Positions 55,566-64,000 of a stretch of DNA of 64,000 nucleotides are shown here, piece after piece. The DNA lies in contig DEWY01000003.1 in NCBI GenBank assembly GCA_002363865.1, positions 71,958-135,957 of the forward strand, given 5' to 3'. The notes under the pieces were generated by a model. It did no database searches, was not told the origin of the DNA, and saw nothing but the letters and a program-made list of their open reading frames with translations. Positions within the stretch are counted from its first letter, which is position 1; each line of letters opens with the position of its first letter. This stretch comes from Caulobacteraceae bacterium UBA3198. Its GTDB lineage: Bacteria > Pseudomonadota > Alphaproteobacteria > Caulobacterales > Caulobacteraceae. The translations under genes were made by a program, and so were the position numbers.

Positions 55566-55626
55566 AACAGCCTCTACGCGAAGCAGCCGCTCACCTGCCT
55601 GGCGGCGTCCAAGAGCAGGCCTGCTG

Positions 55627-57000
55627 ATGCTGCACGACGTCTTCATCTGCCACGCCAGCGAGGACAAGGACGACTGCGTGCGGCCGTTGGCGGAGCTGCT
55701 TCGCGCTCAGCACCTCGCCGTCTGGTACGACGAGTTTTCGCTCAACATCGGCGACAGCCTACGAGAATCGATCGATCGCGGGCTCGCCAATTCCCGGTTC
55801 GGGATCGTCGTCCTGAGCCCGCATTTCTTCGCCAAGCGCTGGGCGCAACGCGAGCTCAATGGCCTGGTAAGCCGCGAAATCGCCGAGGACCGGCGGCTGG
55901 TCCTGCCCGTCTGGCATGAGGTCGGCCAGGCCGAAATCCTCAAGCACTCGCCGCCCTTGGCCGACGTGCTTGCCGTGTCCACCGCACGAGGCATCGACTT
56001 CGTTGCCGGTGAGCTTCTGAAGAAGCTCCGCCCTGAGGAGAGTCCGCTGATCGTCGCCCGGGATTTCCTGATCGCGAAGGGCGTCACGCCGCCCGTCGTC
56101 ACGGACGAATGGTGGCTTGACCTCGTCGAGATCAAGGAGTCCGTCCTGCGGTTCCCCGACCTCAATCACGGTCGTCGCTGGATCTTTCCGCTGCCACACC
56201 GCCTTGACGACCGAGGCCGAGCCCGGGGTCTGAACCTTGGGTGGTCGGCCCTACAGATGGACTGGGCTGAAGAAGGCGAGGACCTAGGACTTTGCCAGCT
56301 CTCCCCGCCGGACCAGGTACACGCCTTCCTGCGTCGATGGCCGGGCCTCATGGAGTGCGCCAGGGACAATCCCGGCACGCTGGCGATGTACGCGCCGCAG
56401 CTCACGATACCCGGCCTCGATGACGGCTTCGCCGACGTATTCGACGACCTAATGGCTGCAGGCCGAAAGGACGCCTACCAATCTCCCGGCTATGGAGGCC
56501 CGCCGGAAACGACCGACGGCGAACCCCCCTTATGCGGCGAACTCATCGCCTGGCGACACCCGACCTTCGGCAACTATGCGAGCCGCGAGCTCTCCTACAC
56601 CTTTGTCGACGCGCACAACCTCAGCTACTCCCGCAAGTCCTTCAACGCGTTCGAGTGTCTCGCCTGGCTCCTGAGCGATGCGGGGCCCTGGATGCCGGCG
56701 AAGCTGAGAGAGACCCTGATCGAGGGCATGCGGGACCGTCCCTATGGGTGGTCCCAGGAGGTCCTGGCGGGGGATGACGACTTTGCCGATGCCCTGCTTC
56801 GAAAATCTCCACGCGCGTTCAGGTTCACGCGGAGCGTCAAGGCCGCGCTGGTCGACCGCCTCGCGAAGGCGCTGGCTGAGATGAACGTCGCTCAGGACGC
56901 TTCCGTTGTGGCCGCGCGCTTCATGGACCTCGGCTTCGTCGACGACTACTACCTCGATGAGCAGCGACGCACGGCCGTGCGCCGACGAGGGCGGTCCTAG
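55627..57000 (+). CDS. TIR-domain protein with unrecognised C-terminal region
   Basis: A 457-residue protein. Residues 1-135 are a bacterial TIR domain: HDVFICHASEDKDDCVRPLA, VWYDEFSLNIGDSLRESIDR, then FGIVVLSPHFFAKRWAQREL with E76 at the position of the catalytic Glu of NAD-cleaving TIRs. The remaining roughly 320 residues (for example RRWIFPLPHRLDDRGRARGL, FADVFDDLMAAGRKDAYQSP, SYSRKSFNAFECLAWLLSDA) match nothing recognised and may be a sensor. TIR domains in prokaryotic defence degrade NAD or make signalling molecules. No SIR2/ThsA partner is visible, so it is not an evident Thoeris system. Confidence 0.85.
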   Translation: MLHDVFICHASEDKDDCVRPLAELLRAQHLAVWYDEFSLNIGDSLRESIDRGLANSRFGIVVLSPHFFAKRWAQRELNGLVSREIAEDRRLVLPVWHEVGQAEILKHSPPLADVLAVSTARGIDFVAGELLKKLRPEESPLIVARDFLIAKGVTPPVVTDEWWLDLVEIKESVLRFPDLNHGRRWIFPLPHRLDDRGRARGLNLGWSALQMDWAEEGEDLGLCQLSPPDQVHAFLRRWPGLMECARDNPGTLAMYAPQLTIPGLDDGFADVFDDLMAAGRKDAYQSPGYGGPPETTDGEPPLCGELIAWRHPTFGNYASRELSYTFVDAHNLSYSRKSFNAFECLAWLLSDAGPWMPAKLRETLIEGMRDRPYGWSQEVLAGDDDFADALLRKSPRAFRFTRSVKAALVDRLAKALAEMNVAQDASVVAARFMDLGFVDDYYLDEQRRTAVRRRGRS

Positions 57001-57553
57001 CAGTCGGCCTGCGGGTCGCCTGGCGCCTAGCGCCCACCTGAGCCTAGCTTGCCCGGTGCGGTCGGCGGCTCAGGACCTGTCCACGGCAGGAGAGGGTGAT
57101 GGCGCTGCCTGGATATTTCCGCATAGCCGCGTAGTAGAGCGCATAGCCTAGGCCGGCGTGCAGGCTCGCCGCGACCAGGGTCCGACCATCGTTGTCAGGG
57201 CTGCGTGAGACGTAGATCTCATAGGGCAGCTCCGGCTCCGCGCTGCGCGGAGCTCGTGCGCCCCACGATCCAGCCCAGCCCAGCCCAGGTCATCGTCGTC
57301 GCCAGTCGGAAGCAGGCGGGCCGTGGCAAAACGGAGCAAGCTGTGGTCCTCCTTCTCGGTGGCGCTTCGCGGTCGTGAACGCACTGACCCAGTTTGGTGA
57401 ACCCCGGCAATGCCAACGCGGGCTAGCTCGCGCCCGGGCGCCGCAGCCTCCAGCTGAGCTGCTGGCCCGGCGCGTGCTCAAACCCCTAGGTCCGGATGGC
57501 AAGACGTCGCACGCGCCTGCAAACGTTGCGGGCCGACCCTATCTAGCTGGGCC
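57001..57553. other. Gene-poor stretch with a possible decayed minus-strand fragment
   Basis: About 550 bases without an intact gene. On the minus strand 57238-57044 reads as a protein-like segment, LPYEIYVSRSPDNDGRTLVA followed by ASLHAGLGYALYYAAMRKYP, ending at a TAG (57044-57046), but no start codon opens it. Upstream the frame breaks at a TGA near a (CAGCC)x3 tandem repeat at about 57271-57288, where slippage could have changed the frame. It is probably a remnant gene; the promoter of the gene at 57554 should lie at its right end. Confidence 0.35.
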
Positions 57554-59842
57554 ATGATCTCGCCCGACCCGATCACGATCCGCGTCGAGAAGCTCCGCTT
57601 CCTGGTGGAAGAGATGGAGCTCGCCTTCGCCCTATCCCGAGCGGCTCCCGACGCCTGGGAGGGCCGGATGCTAGCCCGCCACGTGCTCGTGAGAGCGTGC
57701 GACTTCATCGACCACGCCCGAGCGCTCCGCAAGCCGCTCAAGGCCTACGGGTCGGTCAAGGCGTACAACGAGTTGAAGGAGACCTACGCCGGCTGGTTCG
57801 AGGAGTACTTCGCGACGGCCCGGGATCGCCTGGGCGCCCACGTCCAGGACCTCGACTTTGGCCGCCGCATCGAGCTGTGGAACGACATCGAGACCAGCAA
57901 GGCCGACGTCTTCGTCGATGGCGCGCGTGAAATCTACAGGCACCTCAGCGCCTTCGGCCTGCCCGGCTACGCGGCCCACCGGGCGCCGATGGAGCTCAGC
58001 GACCCAGCCTTCCAGAAGTTGCTCGACGGCTTCCGCGCTTCGGGCCCGGGCGCCGGCGTCGAGGTGAGCTCGGACCCGCTAGCCCTGACGCGGCCGCAGA
58101 CCGTGGCCATGCTGAACACCCATCCGCTGCATGCGCGCGCGGGGCAACTCAACCTGATCGCGCGCTGGATCCGCCGCGAGCGCGGCGAGACGGAGCGCTT
58201 CGGCGCCTTCCTGCGGGTCGTCCGTATCCTGAGGGCGCGCCTTCTGACCGACGTGGTGAGCTTCGCCGACTGCCTGGTCACCCGGCCCGTGGCTGCGACG
58301 GCGCCGCAATATATGAAGGGCCTCGACGAACTGTTGAGGGATGACGGCCACCCCTCCGCGGCCCTGGCTTCCCTGACCACAGCGTTCAGGTTTTCCGAGG
58401 TCCTGGACCGCCTGCGGCCGCTTCGCAACAGCTTCGCCGCGCACCTGGAGACCGACGAGTCGACGCCGCTTGCCGCGCTTCTCCAAGCGTTCGACGCCCT
58501 GGATTGGGCGAACGTCGCAGCGGCCTTCGACACCCTCTTCGCCGCCTTCCGCAGCGCCTGCGGCGAGAGCCTCGTCCTGCGCACCCACCTCGTGGAAGGT
58601 CAGACGCTGACCGGCGTCATCGCCAGGCCGCCTCGTGACCTCGCGCCCTACGATCCCGCCGCCCCGCCGCCGCCGACGCCGCAGCTTCCCGCCCCGCTCG
58701 GCGCACGGACGGCCGACGACTATCGGCGCGCCGTCGACCGCTGGCTGTCTGGCGGCGACGCCATGCGGGCCGAAGCGGCCCGCTTCCTGGCGGACGGGTT
58801 CGGCGCTGAGGAGGGGGAGGCCTTCACCCTCATCCACGACCTGGGCGGCGGCCAGCGCTTCGACGCGCATCGGTTCACCCCGGCCCATGGGGTCGTCCTC
58901 GATCTGATGAAGACGCAGGCCCAGCCGGTTGTATTGGGTCTACTGGACCTTCTGGCTCAACAGCGCTCGGGCTATCGCGAGCGAGCCGCCGAGGTCGTCC
59001 TGCGGTTCATCGAGGCGGTGCCGGCGGAGGCCCGCCGTGTTGCGCCGCAGCTGAACTGGACCCTGGGCGAGCTGGCCTCCTGGGATGCGAACCGCCACGC
59101 CGCCCATCTGCGCCGGCAGGCCCGCTCCGAGCGCCCGTGGCCCGCGCGGCGCGAGGCCATCATCGGCCTCTGCAAAGCGTTCGTCCGCACGGAGGGAATC
59201 CGCCGGCTCAACGATCGTCGCGACCTGCTCGACTATGACCGGGACCTTGCGCCGTTGGTGTCGGACCTCGCCGTCGTGCGCGAACTTGAGGTCATGCTTG
59301 TCGTGGCGAGCGCCTTCTGCGACGCGCTGAGCTTGTACCGGAAGCCCTTCGAGGCGGAGCTGGCCGGGATCGTCCGGCGGGTGCAGAAGCTCTCCGAGCG
59401 CCTCCTGTCACGTCAAGGGCGCGCGGACCGCGCGCCGGTCGTCGAAAAGCTCCTGGTCTCCGATGACTTCGTCGGTGTGGTCCTCCTCCTGGCGGAGGGG
59501 GCTTCCAGCGCCATCACGCAGAGTCTCCTTGGCCTAGTGAGGGACGGCACGGTCACGCCAGCCCATCATGATCAGGCCGGACGCCACCTCGTAGGCTGTC
59601 TATGGCGCGCGAACGACCGCGCCGGCGCGCTGCAGGTGGCCGAGCGCCTGGCCACCCGTAATCCCACCGAGGCCGCCGGCCAACTCCTTCGCCTGGAGAT
59701 CCTCGCCGAGCTCCGCCGGGACCTCGACATAGTCCGGCGCGAGTCCGCACGTCTTCGGTCGGACTTCGTGCTCACAGCGGCGGACGAAGCCAGGCTCTCT
59801 GCGCTCGACGCCGAGCTCGCCACCCACGCCCCGGCCGCTTAG
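57554..59842 (+). CDS. Helical protein with two HEPN-type R-x5-H motifs
   Basis: A 762-residue, almost entirely helical protein with no recognised family name. Two modules each end in a HEPN-style motif: R90-D-R-L-G-A-H96 (FATARDRLGAHVQDLDFGRR) after helices LARHVLVRACDFIDHARALR, and R291-N-S-F-A-A-H297 (LRPLRNSFAAHLETDESTPL). A proline-rich linker (residues 359-385, with APYDPAAPPPPTPQLP) separates these from a C-terminal roughly 375-residue helical-repeat region. HEPN modules often act as RNases or as inactive scaffolds. It converges on the STAND-type gene, with 16 bases between stops, so the two are not one transcript. Confidence 0.6.
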   Translation: MISPDPITIRVEKLRFLVEEMELAFALSRAAPDAWEGRMLARHVLVRACDFIDHARALRKPLKAYGSVKAYNELKETYAGWFEEYFATARDRLGAHVQDLDFGRRIELWNDIETSKADVFVDGAREIYRHLSAFGLPGYAAHRAPMELSDPAFQKLLDGFRASGPGAGVEVSSDPLALTRPQTVAMLNTHPLHARAGQLNLIARWIRRERGETERFGAFLRVVRILRARLLTDVVSFADCLVTRPVAATAPQYMKGLDELLRDDGHPSAALASLTTAFRFSEVLDRLRPLRNSFAAHLETDESTPLAALLQAFDALDWANVAAAFDTLFAAFRSACGESLVLRTHLVEGQTLTGVIARPPRDLAPYDPAAPPPPTPQLPAPLGARTADDYRRAVDRWLSGGDAMRAEAARFLADGFGAEEGEAFTLIHDLGGGQRFDAHRFTPAHGVVLDLMKTQAQPVVLGLLDLLAQQRSGYRERAAEVVLRFIEAVPAEARRVAPQLNWTLGELASWDANRHAAHLRRQARSERPWPARREAIIGLCKAFVRTEGIRRLNDRRDLLDYDRDLAPLVSDLAVVRELEVMLVVASAFCDALSLYRKPFEAELAGIVRRVQKLSERLLSRQGRADRAPVVEKLLVSDDFVGVVLLLAEGASSAITQSLLGLVRDGTVTPAHHDQAGRHLVGCLWRANDRAGALQVAERLATRNPTEAAGQLLRLEILAELRRDLDIVRRESARLRSDFVLTAADEARLSALDAELATHAPAA

Positions 59843-59858
59843 CGCGGTGATCCGCGAA

Positions 59859-62800
59859 TCACTTGGCAGAGATATCGCCAACCGCAGTTTCCGCCGTCTC
59901 GGCCGGCCCCGCAGTCGCCGGCCGGGGCGTGAACAGGAAGGCCAGCCGCCTTACGAGCTGGTCGGCGATACGTGGGTCGCCGTCCGGTAGATCGGCGCGC
60001 GCAAGGGGCGGACCATCATAGCAAGCCGGTTTCAATCCGGCCTGGAGCTTGGCCGGCAGCAGCGCCGTCATCGCCTCCGCCGCTCCGTCGGTCCGCTCCA
60101 GCGCGGCGGCCGCGAGGGCCACCAGGAGCGCCCTACGGCTCGCGTGCCCGCTCACGGCCTGGGCCACGGCGAGCAGGTGGGCGAGCCCCGCCTTGGCGCC
60201 GAAAAGAAGGCCCGCTTCGACCGCCACCGTGGCATGGCGGGAGAGCAGTTCGCGTCCATCCATGGCCGCCAAGAGGTCTGACTCGACCGTCACCTCCGTG
60301 TCGAGGAGCGCGCCGGCCGCCGCCGCACCCAGCGGATAGTTTGTCCGGTCGCGCACCAGGTCTACGAGCCGCCCGCGACCGTCGCGGCCGCACACTCGCG
60401 CCAGGACGGCTAGGACCTTCGTCCTCAGCCCGGCGTCCTCCGTCTCGCGTGCGCGCGCCACGAGCCCATCGAGCGCATCCAAGGGGACATCCAATCCCTC
60501 CGCCAGGACCTCGGCGGCGCGCTGGGCGATCGGGTAATGGGCCTCTTCGCCATAGTACCTCGACTGCGGCTGCCAGCTGTCGCCGATGAGCTGCAGCAGG
60601 GTCCCCGTATGGGTGGGCGAGGGGTGGCTCGCCAACAGCTCCACCAACGCGCGCCGTACGCGGTTGCCCTTGTCCTCCGCCAGCGCGAGCAAGGCCGGCG
60701 GCAGCGCGCCGACCTCCTTGGCACCCAGTGTCTCGAGCGCGATCTTGCGCACGTCGGCGAACCGGTGGGCTAGCAGTAGTTGGAGTTGGGCCGCGTCGCC
60801 GCTGCTCGCGACCTGCGCCGCCGCCCAGACCGCGGCCCGCATGTCCTGCTTATCGCTGTCAGTGACCTGCGATAGAAGCGCCGGCAGGTGTGGTGCCGGG
60901 TCTCCGCCGGCGCTGCTGATCAGTCTCGCCCTCGGCAGACCAAGCCGCGGGTAGACGCTCACATCGAGCGCCTCGAGCCAGGTCCGCGACTCCGCCGTAA
61001 GGGCCGGCGGGTCCTTGTCATGCCGGGCAACCGCGACAAGGGTGGGGCCGATCACCGGACCTAGCTGAGCCGCCGCGCCCTGCAGGAACGCGCGCTCGTC
61101 ATCGCCCGGCTCCGTGTCCCAACTCTTGGGATGGAACAGGGCTTCCACCACGGCGGCGAGGCGTAACGGGTCCGTTCCTGCCCAATGCTGGAATCGGGCG
61201 AGGAGCTCGGCCGGCTGGTGGCGGCTGGCCGTGCTCGCGGCCGCCGCCAGGAGGTCATGGTCGGCCAGGGGGCCGTCGAGGACGGCCTGCAGCTGAGGCC
61301 AGAGCTCGTCGTGCCAGTGGCTGCTGGCGAACCACCAGAAGCGAGCGGCCCGCCCGGCTTGATTGGCCGCCGATGCTAAAGCCAGCACCTCGTCGGCCGA
61401 CGGCGCCTCTTCTCCCTTGGTCAGGACCGCGATCCAATGTGGGACCAGCCCGTCGACGAGCCGGCTCGCGGCCACGGCCTGCCAGCCGCGAGTGTCCCTT
61501 AGCTTGAGGACGTAAGCGTCCAGCAACTCGCCCGCCGTGTGGCCGTCCTCAGCGCGGTCTTCCCAAATCCGCTCCAGCGCGTCGTCGCTGTATTCGCCAT
61601 TGAGCGCGGCCAGTTCGATGGCGGGATCGTAGGTGGCCTCCCAAACGGCGATCGCCGACTCGGCCACGGCTTCGAAGCCGTCGAGGTCCTGCAGCGCCCC
61701 TTCCGCGATCATCTCGCTGTTCCAGTTGACACCGTAACCGACGATGGCGTGGGCGGCGTCCAGGAAGGCCGCAGTGAGGTCCCCGGCCAGGCGTTGCACC
61801 CTTTCGACGAACTCGCGCCGGTGATCGTCCCGCTCGTCCGGCAGCACGTCGCGGATGAAGCGGGCGCAGACCATCGCCGTCAGCGGCTCCGCCCGCCGCG
61901 CGTCGTACCACGCTTCGTCGTCCGGGTCGGGCGACCAGTGCTCCAGGAAGAGGTCGTGGCCGGGCCGCGTGCGATGCACCAGCCATCGGGCCACCTGGCA
62001 CAGCGAAGAGCGGCCGACCGCCGCCGCCATCCTGAGGCGCCGCCGGAACTCCGGCTCGGAGCTCTGCAGGCCCGCTTCCAGCCAGGCGTCGAGCCGGGCC
62101 TGGGCGGCCGGGCTGACGCGTGCCCGTAGCGGCGAGTCGTCCGCGACGGCGTTGATCAACAGAGCGGCGCTCTCCCGGCCCCAGTCGTCCGCGCCCGACT
62201 CGTCGCCGAGGGCTAGGAAGGCGTCGACAAGGCCACCGAGCAGGCGGCCCGTTTGGGCAGGCTTGGCCTTGATGGCCGTCTCTAGGGCCTTCTCGATGCG
62301 GTTGTGGTAGTAGCTCAGCCAGACGTCGTCCTGCCTCAGGTGGCGGGCGGCCACTAGCACGCTGACCAGGGGTGAGATCGCGTCCTCCAGCTCGCGGAAG
62401 CGCGCGCCGAGGTCGGCTTCGAGAGCGTCGAGGATTTCGGTCGAGACCTTGGGCCGAGCCTTCAGGACGCCCCAGACGATGGCGGCCGCCGGCAAGGCCT
62501 CGCGGGCCTGCACCTGCTGGACGACGGTGTCCTCGATGGCAGATTCGTGCGCCGAGGCGATGCACCGCTGGACAAACGCGTGCTCGTTCTCCTCCTGAGG
62601 GCCCTCGCCGAGCGCGTCGAAGAACTTCTGGATCTCCAGTGGACTCGCTAGGTCGTCGAGCACCCGACGCCGGTGGCGATCGGCCACCAGCACCAGCTCT
62701 TCGCGAAGTTGGGGCAGTCGGTTCTCAAAGAGGCGTTGCCGCTGGAGGGCGCCGTAGTTCTCGACCTCGAGGTTGACGTACCACTTAGCCGCCAGGCGCT

Positions 62801-63881
62801 TGGCGCCGCTCTCCGCCATCACGTCGGACCGGGTGGTGACGATGAACCGGCGATTGGCGCTCGCCGTCTCCAGTAGACGCCCAAGCTCGTCGTTCCAGGG
62901 GCGGGCGCCCGGGCTGAAACGATAGTGGCCCCAGGGGTCGTCGATGAGGAAGATCACTGGTTCCGCTGTCTGGTCGAATCGCACTTGGTCGGGACCGCGC
63001 TCGACAAGAACCGGCGTCAGCCCGGGGGTTTCGTCGGCGAGCTCCTCCGCCAGCACCTTGGCCCCTGTCGATTTCCCCGTGCCGGAGCTGCCGGCAAGGA
63101 TCACAGCATGGTTTTCGGCCATGCGACTCCGGATCTCCGCCCAATTGGTGGGCGGCACGAAGGTCTCGCGCTCCGCCGACCGGGCGAGGCGCCCGCCATG
63201 CGCCCGAAGGATGGCCACCAGCTGCTCGCGGGTCCAGACGCCGCCGGCGCCGCCCCGCAATCGATCCGTCGCCTCGGCCCTCAGCGCGATAAGGCAGGCC
63301 TCGATGCGCGATCGGGGGACGCGGAAGGACTCCTCCAGCAGCCGCTGCAGGTTGCTGGCGAGCTTGTCCGGGTCCTGGGTCGCCAGCACGGCGAAACGGC
63401 CGTCGCCCGTGGGGATCACGTCCTTGATCGTCTTCGGCAAGCCCGCCGGCCACTTGCTGGCGCGCAGGGTGTTGATGGCAGTCTCGCGGGCCCGGCCCAC
63501 GAGATCTGCGCTGGTCACTAGCAGGTAGGCGCTGCCAGCGTCGCGCTTCAAGCGCGCCGCGACCGACTCCCGCCGCTTGCCATGCTTCAGAAGCCGCTTG
63601 AGGTCGTTTAGGCCCCAAGGGCCAGTGTTGCGAAGCTTGGCCTGGATAACGAGTTGGGTCCCGACCACCCGCGCGCCTGTTGCCACCGGGCCGATCTCGT
63701 CGTCCGCGAGCGGCGCCTCGACATCGTCATAGCCCGCGGGCTCCAGCACCACCTGCCGGGCCTGGCGCTTGACGAGGACGAATTCCAGCGCGGCCCAGAT
63801 CGAGACGTCGATCTGGTACAGGTAGCCCTCGTAACCGGGCGAGCCATGCCCCGCTGCCTCTTCGTCTTCGCCATCAGCCAT
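59859..63881 (-). CDS. Nuclease-STAND ATPase defence protein, Avs-like
   Basis: A 1340-residue multidomain protein. Residues 15-105 resemble the Cap4/DUF4297-type PD-(D/E)xK nuclease: GYEGYLYQIDVSIWAALEFV, then E47 and D52/D53 (VVLEPAGYDDVEAP) and Q80-A-K82 (QLVIQAKLRNTGPW). A STAND-like ATPase follows: FVPPTNWAEIRSRMAENHAV, Walker A ILAGSSGTGKSTGAKVLAEE (K270), Walker B VIFLIDDPWG (D314/D315) and RRFIVTTRSDVM. About 900 residues of helical repeats (HEAT-like toward the end: FADVRKIALETLGAKEVGAL, VRRALVELLASHPSP) form the putative sensor. This effector-STAND-repeat order is that of antiviral Avs proteins, which sense phage proteins and cut DNA. It starts at ATG 63881, about 120 bases from the window edge. 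Confidence 0.75.
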   Translation of the reverse strand: MADGEDEEAAGHGSPGYEGYLYQIDVSIWAALEFVLVKRQARQVVLEPAGYDDVEAPLADDEIGPVATGARVVGTQLVIQAKLRNTGPWGLNDLKRLLKHGKRRESVAARLKRDAGSAYLLVTSADLVGRARETAINTLRASKWPAGLPKTIKDVIPTGDGRFAVLATQDPDKLASNLQRLLEESFRVPRSRIEACLIALRAEATDRLRGGAGGVWTREQLVAILRAHGGRLARSAERETFVPPTNWAEIRSRMAENHAVILAGSSGTGKSTGAKVLAEELADETPGLTPVLVERGPDQVRFDQTAEPVIFLIDDPWGHYRFSPGARPWNDELGRLLETASANRRFIVTTRSDVMAESGAKRLAAKWYVNLEVENYGALQRQRLFENRLPQLREELVLVADRHRRRVLDDLASPLEIQKFFDALGEGPQEENEHAFVQRCIASAHESAIEDTVVQQVQAREALPAAAIVWGVLKARPKVSTEILDALEADLGARFRELEDAISPLVSVLVAARHLRQDDVWLSYYHNRIEKALETAIKAKPAQTGRLLGGLVDAFLALGDESGADDWGRESAALLINAVADDSPLRARVSPAAQARLDAWLEAGLQSSEPEFRRRLRMAAAVGRSSLCQVARWLVHRTRPGHDLFLEHWSPDPDDEAWYDARRAEPLTAMVCARFIRDVLPDERDDHRREFVERVQRLAGDLTAAFLDAAHAIVGYGVNWNSEMIAEGALQDLDGFEAVAESAIAVWEATYDPAIELAALNGEYSDDALERIWEDRAEDGHTAGELLDAYVLKLRDTRGWQAVAASRLVDGLVPHWIAVLTKGEEAPSADEVLALASAANQAGRAARFWWFASSHWHDELWPQLQAVLDGPLADHDLLAAAASTASRHQPAELLARFQHWAGTDPLRLAAVVEALFHPKSWDTEPGDDERAFLQGAAAQLGPVIGPTLVAVARHDKDPPALTAESRTWLEALDVSVYPRLGLPRARLISSAGGDPAPHLPALLSQVTDSDKQDMRAAVWAAAQVASSGDAAQLQLLLAHRFADVRKIALETLGAKEVGALPPALLALAEDKGNRVRRALVELLASHPSPTHTGTLLQLIGDSWQPQSRYYGEEAHYPIAQRAAEVLAEGLDVPLDALDGLVARARETEDAGLRTKVLAVLARVCGRDGRGRLVDLVRDRTNYPLGAAAAGALLDTEVTVESDLLAAMDGRELLSRHATVAVEAGLLFGAKAGLAHLLAVAQAVSGHASRRALLVALAAAALERTDGAAEAMTALLPAKLQAGLKPACYDGPPLARADLPDGDPRIADQLVRRLAFLFTPRPATAGPAETAETAVGDISAK

Positions 63882-64000
63882 GGATACAGTCTAGGCCGCC
63901 GTTGCGCGGGCGCCAAAACGCCGAGCGGGGCCCATCGCGCCGCTCTTGGCGGCTTAGACGCACCGGCCCCAGCAGTCGTGAGGTGGCGCCGGAAATTCGG

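Noticed and set aside
55627..57000. Thoeris system
   Set aside because: The TIR domain fits, but no SIR2/SLOG-type ThsA gene is present in the neighbourhood.
57148..57384. A 78-residue minus-strand ORF in the gap before the HEPN-type gene
   Set aside because: No ribosome site or recognisable protein; a different frame of the same DNA looks more protein-like near its 3' end.
63882..64000. Another gene at the right edge
   Set aside because: No start or coding pattern is seen in the last 119 bases.

Overview
The window is high-GC DNA from an alphaproteobacterium, most likely a member of the Caulobacteraceae (Caulobacter/Phenylobacterium type). This rests on gene content and style: a cysteine-poor DnaG next to rpoD, an flm/pse-type sugar cluster as used for flagellin glycosylation, paired SleB-family wall hydrolases, an ELM1-family protein and an ECF41 sigma module. 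The assignment is inferred from family knowledge; no database search was run.

Layout. 1-4.6 kb: a frameshifted secreted serine protease running off the left edge, a glycine-zipper lipoprotein, a wall hydrolase and two DJ-1/PfpI-fold proteins. 4.6-11.1 kb: the nadA-nadB-nadC operon for de novo NAD synthesis, tightly overlapped and preceded by two matching palindromes that look like repressor sites, followed by a glycosyltransferase gene broken by one in-frame TGA; a second SleB-family lipoprotein lies divergently. 11-14.6 kb: an acetyltransferase, a GIY-YIG gene between two blocks of REP-like palindromes, a divergent murA-like gene and trxB. 14.8-21 kb: pseudaminic-acid-type genes (pseI, pseH, pseG), an SpsF-like nucleotidyltransferase, a flavoprotein, a TylF-like methyltransferase and a phytanoyl-CoA dioxygenase-like enzyme. 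21-25.5 kb: glpX, an ELM1-family gene, greA, a P-loop kinase, an SDR and a small membrane protein. 25.7-32.8 kb: carB and carA, both on the minus strand but separated by cspA, a cupin and an ECF sigma/anti-sigma pair; the carA leader can fold as a terminator with a competing hairpin. 33-48.3 kb: chromosomal housekeeping and accessory genes, including an ATPase-less PAS-HisKA-REC protein, an ECF41 module, dnaG, rpoD with a clear terminator, a CoaD-like gene, panD and hydrolases.

48.45 kb to the right edge is a genomic island inserted beside a tRNA-Ile(CAT) gene. It begins with a P4-type tyrosine integrase and a remnant of a second integrase. It then carries large, mostly uncharacterised genes: a 29-residue ORF translationally coupled to a 1100-residue four-TM protein, a small HEPN-like protein, a twice-frameshifted PIN-like gene, a TIR-domain protein with an unrecognised C-terminal region, a 762-residue helical protein with two HEPN-style R-x5-H motifs, and a 1340-residue protein combining an N-terminal PD-(D/E)xK nuclease-like domain, a STAND-type P-loop ATPase and a long helical-repeat C-terminus (Avs-like layout). 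This looks like an anti-phage defence island. The most promising candidates for undescribed systems are the coupled small ORF plus membrane protein, and the convergent tandem-HEPN and nuclease-STAND genes.
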